From positions 1 to 40,449 of the forward strand of contig JADJOA010000013.1 in the NCBI GenBank assembly GCA_016714005.1: a DNA stretch of 40,449 nt. The letters are read 5' to 3'. The position numbers and the translations under genes are program-made. Below the pieces are notes generated by a model. The model was not told the DNA's origin. It did not search any database and saw only the letters and a program-made list of their open reading frames with translations. Within the stretch, counting starts at the first letter, position 1, and every line of letters starts with the position of its first letter. This stretch comes from Bacteroidota bacterium. Lineage in GTDB: Bacteria > Bacteroidota > Bacteroidia > AKYH767-A > OLB10. Shown here in pieces: positions 18,780-28,180 of the stretch.

Positions 18780-20122
18780 TTTCTTAATGCTTCGTCAATA
18801 TTCATACGTATAAACAAATGTCGCGGATATAAATTGTTAAACCTGTTGCTTATTTTTTTCAGAAAGCCAAGCGGCTGTTTCTTGTATGTAGCTAAATAAA
18901 ATCCTGCATCGCCATCAAAACCAAACTGTGTTTCACCTTTCAAGTATTTTAATGCCGAATGTTTGTCTAACTCAATAGTTTTAAAACAAGATGAGTCAAG
19001 ATTAATACTCATTGCCAGTTCGTGCGAAGGAATTTTATCTTTTCCTTTCAAAACAAAAATTTCCGTCCCGGCTTTTACCACATTTAATTTATCACTTAGC
19101 AAACCAACATCATTTACATGAGATTTGTTTATGACATGTATAGAATTTTTGGTTTCATAAAAGTAAAAATCAGTCGGGGATTTTAAAACATCTTTTGTTT
19201 TTACTTCTTTTAGTTTATGATGTCGTGCAGTTAAAGGGATAAAATCAGCAGTTGGTTTTTGCAAAACAGTAATAGCAAACCCTTCCCCCTTTACTTTATG
19301 TGGATAAAACCTTAGTGTATTTGTGTTTTCGTTAACTACAACTTCCGGGAATTTTTTTAAGTCAATGGTTATGGTATTTAATCTAAGTTCATCCATCATC
19401 CATCGGACAATTTTTTCATTTTCTTCCGTATTAAAAGTGCATGTGCTGTAAATAAAATAGCCATTGGGTTTTAGTGCAGGCAGCACATCAGCAATAATTT
19501 TTTTTTGCCTTTGGCTGCAAAACAAAACCGCTTCATGGCTCCAATGGCTCATAGCCTCTGCATCTTTCCTGAACATACCTTCACCTGAACATGGCGCATC
19601 ACAAACTATTACATCAAAATAATTTTCCACAGATGTAAAATCTTCCGCTTCATTGTTGGTAATAATGTAATTATTATATCCCCATTTAACTAAATTTTCT
19701 TCTAAAGTTTTTACTCTCGATTTTATTACTTCATTACTTACAAGTAAAGAATCGCTTTGTAACAACGAAAGCAAGTGTGTGGATTTGCCCCCGGGTGCTG
19801 CACATAAATCTAAAACGCGCAAAGAAGAGTTGGCAATATTCAATTGCTGAATTATCTCTTCTAAAAACATAGAGCTTGACTCCTGCACATAATAAGCACC
19901 CGCATGAAACAAAGGGTCAAGCGTAAACAAGGGACGCTCACTTAAAAATTTTCCATTTGCAGACCACTCAACGTTTTCAGAACAAATAAGGTCACAGAAT
20001 TTTTCAGCGTTTAACCGAACACTTGTTTTTGGCAAAACATAAAGAGAAGAAAAAAATTCATCCGCTTCATTGGCAAGCATCTGTTGCATTTGAAAAACAA
20101 AATCATCAAGCAGTTTTAGCAT
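18776..20122 (-). CDS. RsmF-like tRNA/rRNA cytosine-C5 methyltransferase
   Basis: This is a NOL1/NOP2/Sun-family SAM-dependent methyltransferase that makes m5C in RNA. Motif I is VLDLCAAPGGKSTHLLSLL (about residues 103-121), motif IV CDAPCSGEGMF (Cys178), and motif VI YSTCTFNTEENE (Cys228, the nucleophile). A C-terminal RNA-binding part follows (SALKYLKGETQFGFDGDAGF). The family length of about 450 residues supports ATG 20122 (MLKLLDDFVFQMQQML); the longer frame to 20179 overlaps the upstream gene and adds unrelated residues. Its target, probably 16S rRNA, is inferred from family. It is 28 nt downstream of the SpoIIE-type phosphatase gene and overlaps the hydrolase start. Confidence 0.9.
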   Translation of the reverse strand: MLKLLDDFVFQMQQMLANEADEFFSSLYVLPKTSVRLNAEKFCDLICSENVEWSANGKFLSERPLFTLDPLFHAGAYYVQESSSMFLEEIIQQLNIANSSLRVLDLCAAPGGKSTHLLSLLQSDSLLVSNEVIKSRVKTLEENLVKWGYNNYIITNNEAEDFTSVENYFDVIVCDAPCSGEGMFRKDAEAMSHWSHEAVLFCSQRQKKIIADVLPALKPNGYFIYSTCTFNTEENEKIVRWMMDELRLNTITIDLKKFPEVVVNENTNTLRFYPHKVKGEGFAITVLQKPTADFIPLTARHHKLKEVKTKDVLKSPTDFYFYETKNSIHVINKSHVNDVGLLSDKLNVVKAGTEIFVLKGKDKIPSHELAMSINLDSSCFKTIELDKHSALKYLKGETQFGFDGDAGFYLATYKKQPLGFLKKISNRFNNLYPRHLFIRMNIDEALRK

Positions 20123-20150
20123 GATCTGGTTTTTGAGAAAAACATTTTCA

Positions 20151-22308
20151 TTAAAACCGAATACCCACCACGAGCACATCGTCCACCTGCTCTAAACTAC
20201 CCTTCCATTGCATAAAATAGTTTTTTAAATGCAATTCCTGCTCATGCATTGAATGATGTTGTATGGATAACAAAATTTCTTTAAACTTTTTTGTCATGAT
20301 TTTGCGTTCTGTCTTTTCGCCAAACTGATCGGCATAGCCATCGGTAAACAAATAGAGCGTGTCATTATTTTGAAGTTGCAGCACATGCGTTTTAAATTTT
20401 TCATTTCGCGCTATCTGCAAACCCCCAATAGGAAGTTTATTGGGTTGAATAGTTCGAAGAATATTATTACGCACAAACCATAATGGACGATTAGCACCGG
20501 CAAATGCAAGCTCGCTTTTAATTGTATCAATGGTAATGATGGCTACATCCATCCCATCATTGGTTTCGGTTTCTTTTTGTTTAAGTGCATGTATTATTCC
20601 TTCGTTTAGTAATTCAAGAATTTGTGCGGGGTCGGTAATATTTTTTTCGTTGATAATTTGGTTAAGCAATGAGTTTCCAATCATGCTCATAAACGCGCCC
20701 GATACGCCATGACCTGTACAATCTGCACAAGTAAAAATTATTTTATTTTCTTTTGAGAAAAATTATAAAAATCTCCGCTTACAATATCTTTAGGCTTAAG
20801 AAAAACAAACGACTGAGGTAATGCCTTCTGAATAATTTTTATATCGGGCAAAAGTGCTGCTTGTATGCGGTGCGCATATTTGAGCCCATCTGTAATTTCT
20901 GTGTTCTTTAACGAAAGCTCAGCAGTGCGTACCGAAACCATTTCTTCAAGTTGAGTGTTTTGTTCTTCAAGTATTTTTTTCTTTTCAATTTCTTTCTGCA
21001 CATTTTCTTCTCCTAGCTTTTTAATAGTTACTAATTGTTGTGAAAGTTGTTTCTGGTTATCTCCATATCGTTTTGCAAGCACAAGTGCAACTGCCACAGG
21101 AAAAATACACACACCTATAGTACTGAGTAAGTCAACCAACTCGTGGTTTTTTTCTGCTGCTCTAAATCCATCTGCAATACCAACGTAGGACGGATATATC
21201 ACAGAAAAAAATAATCCCACTAGCATTCCGTAAGTCAATACCATAATGTCCCATTTTTTTTGCCCGAAACCTTGTATCCAGTAATAAGCAAACGAAAACC
21301 CAAGCAGCGGAACAAAAATTAAAACCGAGAAAAAATGAATTAGTGAAAATTCAGCGCCATTAATTGTTCCATTAAATTTAAAAGCGATGGAGGGAAATAA
21401 ACTAACTCCAAACAACGCAGTAAGAATAATTAACGGAATATAGCTACGGTTTTTTCTTACAATGGCAAGTGATGTAAACATGCACAAAAACTCCAATGAA
21501 AAAGCATCGAAAAATTATTTACAGATTTAATCAATGCCGATTGAGGAATATATTCTGTGAGATATTGAAATGCACTAAACAAACAATACAGCCCAAAAAA
21601 AAGATATTCTTTATTTTTAAGAAAGAAGAAAATGAGCAGAAGAAAAATTGCAAAAGCAAGATAAAAGTATCCGCTGCTTGTCTCGAGCAGTTTGTCAAAA
21701 TCTTTTTGTTCGCGATTCTTTTTTTGCCAATTAATAGTTCCTACATCCACAGCAAGCCTTGAGGTGTTGGTTCCATTAATCGGCACAAATAAAATTTGCA
21801 GCAGGTTTTGCTTTTGCGGCAATGTAAAGGCAACATCATCGGTATATTTATTTACCACAGTTTCAAATTTATTTTCAGGAATAAATCCTCCGGTTTGTGT
21901 AATCACTTTATTGTTGAGGTAAACCTTTAATGAGCCTCTGCCACTTGCGTTAAAAGCAAGAATTTTGTTAAGCAAAACATCATCGGTATATATTGGTAAA
22001 ATTAACAACATACACTGCCTCTCATCATCAAATGCTATAGTGTCGGGCTTTAATGTTTTTATGGATTTAACAAACCCATTGTTGTTATAAATAATTACAG
22101 TCCACTCTCTTTTAAAAAGCAAGTCAATAGAAAAAATTGTGTCCTCGTTGCCAATGGCTATATTTAAATCTTTTAATGGGGCAACAGTAGCTGACTTCTT
22201 TTTACTGGTGCTTTGTGCTGATGATGGCGAGGGTTGAATAACCAGCACCATCCAAAGTAGCGTAATAAAACAAGCAACAAAGTATTTGTAAAATCTAAAA
22301 ATAAACAT
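20151..22308 (-). CDS. 7TMR-DISM / coiled-coil / SpoIIE-type PP2C phosphatase, two frameshifts
   Basis: Three frames (21457-22308, 20738-21496, 20151-20690) form one sensor phosphatase of about 715 residues. Order: signal peptide (LLWMVLVIQPSPSSAQ), extracellular beta domain, 7-helix membrane region (from SGYFYLAFAIFLLLIFFFLK), coiled coil (KKKILEEQNTQLEEMVSVRT), then a PP2C/SpoIIE domain with all metal motifs: KPKDIVSGDFYNF, ADCTGHGVSGAFMSM, LFTDGYADQFG and VDDVLVVGIRF. Breaks lie near 21500 (FHWSFCAC should read FSLEFLCMF) and near 20745, where one missing A separates SQKK from NKIIFTCADCTGHG. It would dephosphorylate Ser/Thr in a cytoplasmic partner such as an anti-sigma antagonist; none is adjacent. 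It is divergent from the EnvC-like gene. Confidence 0.87.
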
Positions 22309-22431
22309 GCGCCAAGTTTAAGGAATTAAAATGCAACAGGCTAAACCCCGTCATGGTTACCGTTAAAAACTATGTCAATAACAAGACGTGCAAAATAACG
22401 TCAGCCATAGAGCGTTCTCTACCTTCGCAAA

Positions 22432-23697
22432 GTGAAAATAAAAACTCGGTTTCTTTTGACTACAGCACTAAGCAAAATTTTGTTGATAGCGACAATATTG
22501 TGTTTTTGGTTGCCGCTTTTTTCGCAAGTAAATCCGGCAGCAAAAAAAGATTTGGAAAGAAAGCGTAATAAACTGCTGCGGGAAATTGAGCAAACCAACA
22601 AGCAACTACAGCAAACCGCCAAAAACAAAAATGCCACACAGGCACAGCTGGATGCTTTGCGGAAAAAAATAAAACTGCGCGAACAGTTAATCGGAAACAT
22701 TAACGGAGAAATTAATACACTCGGTAAAGAAATTTCAAGTACCGGAAACCAGATACAATCTCTGCAACAACAATTGGAACAGCTGAAAAAGAATTATGCC
22801 GAAATGATTCGGTTTGCGCAGGCAAACAGAAACCAATATCAGTCAATGGCTTTTATTTTTGCAAGCCACGATTTTAACCAGGCCTACAAGCGGGTAAAAT
22901 ATTTACAGCAATATAGCGAAAACCGCAAAGAGCAAGCAGCAGCTATTTCAAAAACAGGGGACGAACTATCGCAAAAGAAAAGTGAACTGGAGCAGCAGAA
23001 AAAAGAAAAAACGGGATTAAAAGTTGCAGAAGAAAAGCATAAGAAAGATTTGGTTAAAGAAAAGACTGACCAGGATAAAATGATGGCAAACCTTTCGGCT
23101 GCCGAAAAAAAACTAACCTCACAACTTCAGGATAAGATTAAAGCCAAAGAAAAATTAGACCGCGCCATTGAAAGCATTATCCGCAAGGAAATTGCAGCAG
23201 CCAAGAAAAAAGCGGAAGCAGCCGGAAAGAAAAATGTAACTGCAGAAAACGTGTTTACTCTTACACCCGAAGCGCAACAACTCAGTAACAGTTTTGCAGG
23301 TAACAAAGGTTCTTTGCCCTGGCCTGTGGAGCAAGGACGCATTACCGATTATTTTGGTTCGCACCCTCATCCGCAGTTAAAAAACATAACCATTAAAAAT
23401 GATGGTATTGATATACAAACCAACAAAGGGGCAGGCGTAAGAAGTTTGTTTAATGGTGAGGTAAGCGGTACTGTTAACTTACCCGGTGGCTCGGCAATTA
23501 TTATAAGGCATGGCGAGTATTTATCTGTTTACTCAAATGTGGAGGATGTTTTTGTAAAGAAGGGCGATAAGGTAACCACCAAACAAAAAATAGGCACTGC
23601 CAAAACAAACCCCGATGACAATAAAGGGAAAATTAACCTGCAAATTTGGAAAGGATTTAATAAGCTGAACCCGCAGCCGTGGTTGGCTAGGAAGTAA
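22432..23697 (+). CDS. EnvC-like coiled-coil protein with degenerate LytM (M23) domain
   Basis: Order: signal peptide (LLIATILCFWLPLFSQ), a long coiled coil (about residues 38-265, rich in Lys/Glu/Gln), then a C-terminal LytM/M23 fold starting near GSLPWPVEQGRITDYFGSHP. The zinc ligands are changed: the usual H-x(n)-D region reads NDGIDIQTNKG and the HxH motif reads NLQIWKG. An amidase activator like EnvC/NlpD is therefore more likely than an active endopeptidase. It would act in the periplasm during cell separation. The start is GTG 22432; an ATG is absent nearby. Length (421) is normal and the gene is intact. It is divergent from the 7TMR phosphatase, with a 123-bp shared upstream region. 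Confidence 0.88.
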   Translation: MKIKTRFLLTTALSKILLIATILCFWLPLFSQVNPAAKKDLERKRNKLLREIEQTNKQLQQTAKNKNATQAQLDALRKKIKLREQLIGNINGEINTLGKEISSTGNQIQSLQQQLEQLKKNYAEMIRFAQANRNQYQSMAFIFASHDFNQAYKRVKYLQQYSENRKEQAAAISKTGDELSQKKSELEQQKKEKTGLKVAEEKHKKDLVKEKTDQDKMMANLSAAEKKLTSQLQDKIKAKEKLDRAIESIIRKEIAAAKKKAEAAGKKNVTAENVFTLTPEAQQLSNSFAGNKGSLPWPVEQGRITDYFGSHPHPQLKNITIKNDGIDIQTNKGAGVRSLFNGEVSGTVNLPGGSAIIIRHGEYLSVYSNVEDVFVKKGDKVTTKQKIGTAKTNPDDNKGKINLQIWKGFNKLNPQPWLARK

Positions 23698-23836
23698 TTA
23701 GTTCTTGGGTAATTTAGGAACTAAGTTAATTAAGTAATATCCGAAAAAAAATATCCGTCTTTTCAAAAACCTAGTTTATACACCTCCTTAGAAATAAGGT
23801 TACACTTTTCATATTATTTTTTTAAATGCTGTAAGA

Positions 23837-23865
23837 TTTGTTCAAATAATGTAACCTGACCCTTG
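23837..23865 (+). promoter_or_regulatory. weak candidate promoter upstream of the Wzc-like gene
   Basis: TTTG (23837-23840) and GACCCTTG (23858-23865) are 17 nt apart and fit TTTG-N-TAnnTTTG with two mismatches in the second box. The 211-bp gap from 23698 also contains a 7-bp hairpin TTAGTTC/GAACTAA (23698-23724) just after the EnvC-like gene, without a clear T-tract. Confidence 0.3.
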
Positions 23866-23908
23866 CATTTGCAGTTTAGATACCTAAATACAACCAATCA
23901 ATATTACA

Positions 23909-26194
23909 ATGAAAATCAAATTGAATATTTTAAATGCAATTACTGCTGTTAAATCTAAATGGTATTTAATAGCAGGGTGTTTAGCACTTAGCGCCCTTTT
24001 AGCGGCAGCTTACATTTATTTTACACCGGCACTATACAAAGCAGAGGCAACCGTAAAAGTTGCAGAGCAGGCTAACACAAGCAGTCGTGTAAACAAATCA
24101 AGCACCGATGCCGAAGTTTTAAAATCTCGCAAAATGATTGAGAAAGCCATTGCGGGCTCTGATCTTAATGTGGCTTATTACAGCAAACACCTTTTGCAAA
24201 CGAAAGAGATGTTTACTAACTCACCGTTTAAAGTAAGATTTAAAACTGATGCTGCCGGATTTGTTTCTCAGAGTTTTAATATTGAGTTAAAAGATGAACA
24301 ATCATTTTCTATAAAATACCAGGCAGATAATGCCACACTAAACAGGCAAGGTTCTTTTGGTAAAGAGCTTGATTTAGGGTTTGTAAAATTGGTGGTAGAA
24401 AAAACAAGCTACTATGCTTCCCGCAAAACAGACGGCAACACTGCTTATGCTTTTACCACTTATTCGGCACAGGCTTTAGCTCAGGAACTTCAGTCAAAAA
24501 ATTATATCAATGTAGCGCCTATTGGGGATAATTCAGGCTTGGTAAAAATAGCAGTTACATATCCCGATGCTGAGAAGGCATCTAAGCTAGCTAATGCCAT
24601 TGCATTTAACTATGGCAGAAACGAAATGAATAACAACGAAGCAATCGTGTCTGCAAATCTTTCTGTTATTAATGCTCAACTTGATGCTACAGGAAACGAC
24701 ATCAACAAAATTCAAAGCGATATAAACGCCTACAAGTTTGAAAATAAAATTGTGGACATGCCGCAGGAAACACAGGCAGGGTTACAAACTTTAGGCCAAC
24801 TGCAAGTACAAAAAGTAGATGCCGATATGCAAATTGCTGCGCTTGATAATATGAGCGAGTATATGAGAAGCAACCGTCACGTAAACAACATTGCACCTGA
24901 GTATGGAACGGTAAACGATTTAATCTATACCGAAACACTTTTAAAATTAAATGACAAAGCAAAAGAAAGACAACGTGCTTCCGAAGCAGGACAAGATGTG
25001 GCTGCTATTGACAAAGAAATTAATGCACTTAAAGATAATCTTGCAGAAAGCATCCGCAACACACGTAAAAAATTGGCTGTAAAGCAGGAAGAACTTGCCG
25101 TAGCCATAACTACTGCCCGTAACACCATACTAGCGTTGCCTGAAAAACAAGGGGAATTGCAACAGTTAGAGCGCAACCTGTACCTCAACCAAAGAGTGTA
25201 CGACCATTTAATTGAAAAACGTGCCGAAGCAATGGTTGCCGCACCCATTATTCCTGCAACTGCTTATGTGGTTGATTCAGCTGTGGCACCTGCTGCGCCA
25301 AGCACACCGTCACCGGTTTCTATTCTTGCATTGGCATTGTGTATTGGCATTGCATCTGGCTTAACTTTAATTGCAGTAAAGAGTTTGCTCAAAAGCAAAA
25401 TCAGCAATCGCGATGAGTTACAACAGTTTACCGACATACCGTTTATTGCCAATATAGAAAACCTTGGCAAGAAAGAACAATACATTGCCGAGCCATTTAA
25501 CAACCTGTGCACACGCATGTTGTTGATGAACCAGTTTGCAAAAACGCAGGTTATAACAATTACCTCAACTCAAAGCGGAGAGGGCAAAACCACTGTGGCA
25601 CATAACCTTGCGCGTGCTATGGCGCAGTTAGATAAGCGCGTTTTAATGGTTGACATGAACAGTATTAACCCTGAATTGAACCAGGTTTTTGATGTGAGGT
25701 CAGAGAATTCTATTGCAGATGTTTACCACAATAACCTTGACCTTCACGAGGCAATAAGCATCACATCCATTCCTAATGTTGACCTTTTAAAAGCTGGAGA
25801 GCTGAAGTCCGGTATCAATACTTTCCTTACTAGTGAGAAAACTGGCGTTATTATTGATGAGATAAAGAAGCATTACGATGCTGTAATCTTTGATACGCCT
25901 GAGGTAAGCAATTACATGGATGCTTTTCCATTAATGAAGTTGAGCGATTTAAACCTGTACGTGGTAAAAGCAAATGCAACCTCGCAAGGTTTATTGAAAC
26001 AGGCTACTATCATTAAAAAAGATTACAATATTGAAAATATGTATTTCGTTTTAAATGCAATGACACAAAACCGCAATCATTCCGGATACGTACCTACAGG
26101 TAAATACCGTGTATTAAAAGCACGACAGCAGGCTGCCAATACCGTAGCGTTTGTACCCCGGATGTTAAAAAAGGCGGCTTTGTGGTTTTACTAA
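23909..26194 (+). CDS. Wzc-like polysaccharide co-polymerase / BY-kinase-type protein
   Basis: This inner-membrane protein controls chain length and export of surface polysaccharide. Order: membrane helix 1 (WYLIAGCLALSALLAAAYIYF, about 16-36), periplasmic Wzz/GNVR region with coiled coils (about 40-465), membrane helix 2 (VSILALALCIGIASGLTLIA, about 470-490), and a cytoplasmic P-loop domain with Walker A TQSGEGKTTVAHNL (about 551-564), Walker A' VLMVDMN and Walker B AVIFDTPE (about 655). The total is 761 residues, intact. The C-terminal tail (KYRVLKARQQAANTVAF...) has only scattered Tyr, not the Tyr cluster used for autophosphorylation. It is followed after 10 nt by an unknown gene. No Wza or glycosyltransferase is next to it. 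Confidence 0.88.
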   Translation: MKIKLNILNAITAVKSKWYLIAGCLALSALLAAAYIYFTPALYKAEATVKVAEQANTSSRVNKSSTDAEVLKSRKMIEKAIAGSDLNVAYYSKHLLQTKEMFTNSPFKVRFKTDAAGFVSQSFNIELKDEQSFSIKYQADNATLNRQGSFGKELDLGFVKLVVEKTSYYASRKTDGNTAYAFTTYSAQALAQELQSKNYINVAPIGDNSGLVKIAVTYPDAEKASKLANAIAFNYGRNEMNNNEAIVSANLSVINAQLDATGNDINKIQSDINAYKFENKIVDMPQETQAGLQTLGQLQVQKVDADMQIAALDNMSEYMRSNRHVNNIAPEYGTVNDLIYTETLLKLNDKAKERQRASEAGQDVAAIDKEINALKDNLAESIRNTRKKLAVKQEELAVAITTARNTILALPEKQGELQQLERNLYLNQRVYDHLIEKRAEAMVAAPIIPATAYVVDSAVAPAAPSTPSPVSILALALCIGIASGLTLIAVKSLLKSKISNRDELQQFTDIPFIANIENLGKKEQYIAEPFNNLCTRMLLMNQFAKTQVITITSTQSGEGKTTVAHNLARAMAQLDKRVLMVDMNSINPELNQVFDVRSENSIADVYHNNLDLHEAISITSIPNVDLLKAGELKSGINTFLTSEKTGVIIDEIKKHYDAVIFDTPEVSNYMDAFPLMKLSDLNLYVVKANATSQGLLKQATIIKKDYNIENMYFVLNAMTQNRNHSGYVPTGKYRVLKARQQAANTVAFVPRMLKKAALWFY

Positions 26195-26204
26195 ACCATT
26201 TGCC

Positions 26205-26939
26205 ATGATTAATCAGCTACAGAGTAATCGATTTGTAACAACTCTTTTTAAAGATTTAAACAGGTTACGCTATGTAGCTTTGCTTATGACGGATTCTCCG
26301 GCAAAGTTTATCGGCAATGATTTAACAATACTTCTTGATTCCAAACAATATTCCCGATTACTTGAAATAATTGGTAGTAGCGAAAATGTAAAGTCAGTTA
26401 CATTACTCGAGAAACCTTTTAGTGCAGATATTACCATCAATTTTTACGACCATTCTTCCTTGCACTTAGTAGTACTTACTGCTTTTGTTCGCAAAGGATT
26501 AAAGTATATGGATGAGCAAAAAGTATTGAGCACTCTTGTAATAAATGACCACGGTATTAAAGTTCCTCAAAGCGGATATAATTTTGAATATGTAATACTC
26601 CAGCACTTGCTTAATGGTGTTAACGTAGGAGAAAAGTATCGTGAACACTTTTCTGCTTATTCAAGAGAAGAGCGTAGCAAAATATTTTTGCACATGCGTG
26701 GCAAGTATGCTTTTGAAATTAATGTGCTGGATGATTTGTATTGCTTTGAAGAAAAAACATACTCAACTATTCGCAAGCGATTAAATAAGTTAAAATCAAA
26801 CTCCCTTTTAAGAAGATTGATAAGGGATGTTTTTTATTTGCCATACTTTTTTATAAACCTTTACAACAGCCATCGCATTAAAATCAGTTTTAAACCGCAG
26901 CACCATGCTCCAATGAAGAGCGCAAGCAGCGCAGCGTGA
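26205..26939 (+). CDS. unknown protein paired with the Wzc-like gene
   Basis: The 244-residue protein has no signal peptide and no clear membrane helix except a hydrophobic stretch near VFYLPYFFINLY. The first 80 residues have alternating strands and helices with NDLTILLDSKQYSRLLEII and INFYDHSSLHLVVLTAF, reminiscent of nucleotidyltransferase-like domains found in polysaccharide loci. That resemblance is weak and I cannot assign an enzyme. The rest is helical and basic. It starts 10 nt after the Wzc-like gene, so it is almost certainly co-transcribed and probably serves in the same polysaccharide pathway. It is convergent with the histidine kinase gene. Confidence 0.7.
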   Translation: MINQLQSNRFVTTLFKDLNRLRYVALLMTDSPAKFIGNDLTILLDSKQYSRLLEIIGSSENVKSVTLLEKPFSADITINFYDHSSLHLVVLTAFVRKGLKYMDEQKVLSTLVINDHGIKVPQSGYNFEYVILQHLLNGVNVGEKYREHFSAYSREERSKIFLHMRGKYAFEINVLDDLYCFEEKTYSTIRKRLNKLKSNSLLRRLIRDVFYLPYFFINLYNSHRIKISFKPQHHAPMKSASSAA

Positions 26940-26968
26940 TTTTTTCTCCTTAGATGTTTGTCACAACA

Positions 26969-28117
26969 TTATTTTCTTAGAACTATTCTAAAGGTTGTTC
27001 CTTTGTTAAGGTCAGAACTTTTAACAAAGATTTGCCCGTTGTGGTATTCTTCTACAATTCTTTTGCTTAGTGATAAACCCAAACCCCAACCACGGTTTTT
27101 TGAAGTATAGCCTGGCTTGAAAACAGTTTTAAATTTAGATTTAGGAATTCCTTTTCCGCTATCAGCAACATCAATATAGACAAACTGCTGTTGGTCTAAA
27201 ACGCTGATGTTTATGGAGCCCTCCGCACTCATTGCATCAATGGCATTTTTAAAAAGATTCTCAAGCACCCACTCAAACAATGGAGCATTTAGCGGTGCAT
27301 ATAACTGGTGGCTTTGTAAATTGTTTAATGAAAAACTTACGTGAGGTGATGTGCGCGTTTTTATATATGCAACTGAATGTTCCAAAACCTCCAGCACATT
27401 TTCTTTTTTAAGTGCTGGTGCTGAACCAATTTTACTGAAACGCTCGGCAATGGTATTAAGCCTGTTTATGTCTTTTTCAATTTCCGTTAAGTGTTCACCA
27501 TGCACTTTTTCTTTCAGGAACTCTACCCAAGCCATTAGTGAAGATAATGGCGTGCCCAATTGATGAGCGGTTTCTTTTGCCATGCCCACCCATACTTGAT
27601 TTTGCTCTGCTTTGCGCGATGTGCTGAATGCTAAATACGATACTAAGAGAAACAACGCAATAACAGCCAACTGAAAATAAGGATAGTAGCGAAGTTGATT
27701 GAGAAGTACAGAATCTTTATAATAAATAAAGTTTTTTTGTCCGTTGCCAAATTTTACTTCAATAGGCGGATGCTGCTCCTGCATAATGTGCAATTCTTCC
27801 TGCAGATATGTATTGTCATTTTCTCTTAAAGTATCAAGATTCTTTTTTGAAATGATATTGTTTTTTTCATCTGTGAGTATGGCGGGCACAGTGGTGTTGC
27901 TTTGTAATACGTTTAGGGTAAAGCCTATATCGCCTGCGTTAATTGAAACATCGGCTAATTGGCGCGCAGCATCAGCCCACAATTCTACTTTTTTACGTTC
28001 TTCTTCCGACAGTTTGTTTACCAATTTATTGGTGTACCAAAGAGATGATATACCAATAATGATAGCGGCTACCAGTAAAAATAATTTCCAACGTTGTTTT
28101 TGTGTATAAATGTTCAC
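26969..28117 (-). CDS. membrane sensor histidine kinase
   Basis: The 382-residue protein has two membrane helices (about 11-28 and 148-165) enclosing a periplasmic sensor of about 120 residues. The kinase core has the H-box GMAKETAHQLGTPLSSLMAW (His185), the N-box NLFKNAIDAM, the G1 box DSGKGIPKS and the G2 box GWGLGLSLSKRIVEEYH. The His-Gln-Leu-Gly-Thr-Pro form of the H-box is the HPK4-like type common in Bacteroidota. No receiver gene is in the same operon; a single-domain response regulator lies 2.6 kb away on the same strand. The gene is intact. It probably phosphorylates an unlinked regulator. Confidence 0.93.
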   Translation of the reverse strand: MNIYTQKQRWKLFLLVAAIIIGISSLWYTNKLVNKLSEEERKKVELWADAARQLADVSINAGDIGFTLNVLQSNTTVPAILTDEKNNIISKKNLDTLRENDNTYLQEELHIMQEQHPPIEVKFGNGQKNFIYYKDSVLLNQLRYYPYFQLAVIALFLLVSYLAFSTSRKAEQNQVWVGMAKETAHQLGTPLSSLMAWVEFLKEKVHGEHLTEIEKDINRLNTIAERFSKIGSAPALKKENVLEVLEHSVAYIKTRTSPHVSFSLNNLQSHQLYAPLNAPLFEWVLENLFKNAIDAMSAEGSINISVLDQQQFVYIDVADSGKGIPKSKFKTVFKPGYTSKNRGWGLGLSLSKRIVEEYHNGQIFVKSSDLNKGTTFRIVLRK

Positions 28118-28180
28118 TTCTTTCTCTTCAGTTTTGTCGTGTTAATAGTGCTATATGCAAATGTAGGTAAAGACAAATAA

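Noticed and set aside
20123..20179. Upstream start of the RNA methyltransferase
   Set aside because: The extra residues (MCSWWVFGFNENVF...) are out-of-frame translation of the phosphatase gene end; family alignment favours ATG 20122.
23909..26939. Complete capsule or exopolysaccharide operon
   Set aside because: Only the Wzc-like gene and one unknown gene are present; no Wza, Wzx, Wzy or glycosyltransferase genes adjoin them.
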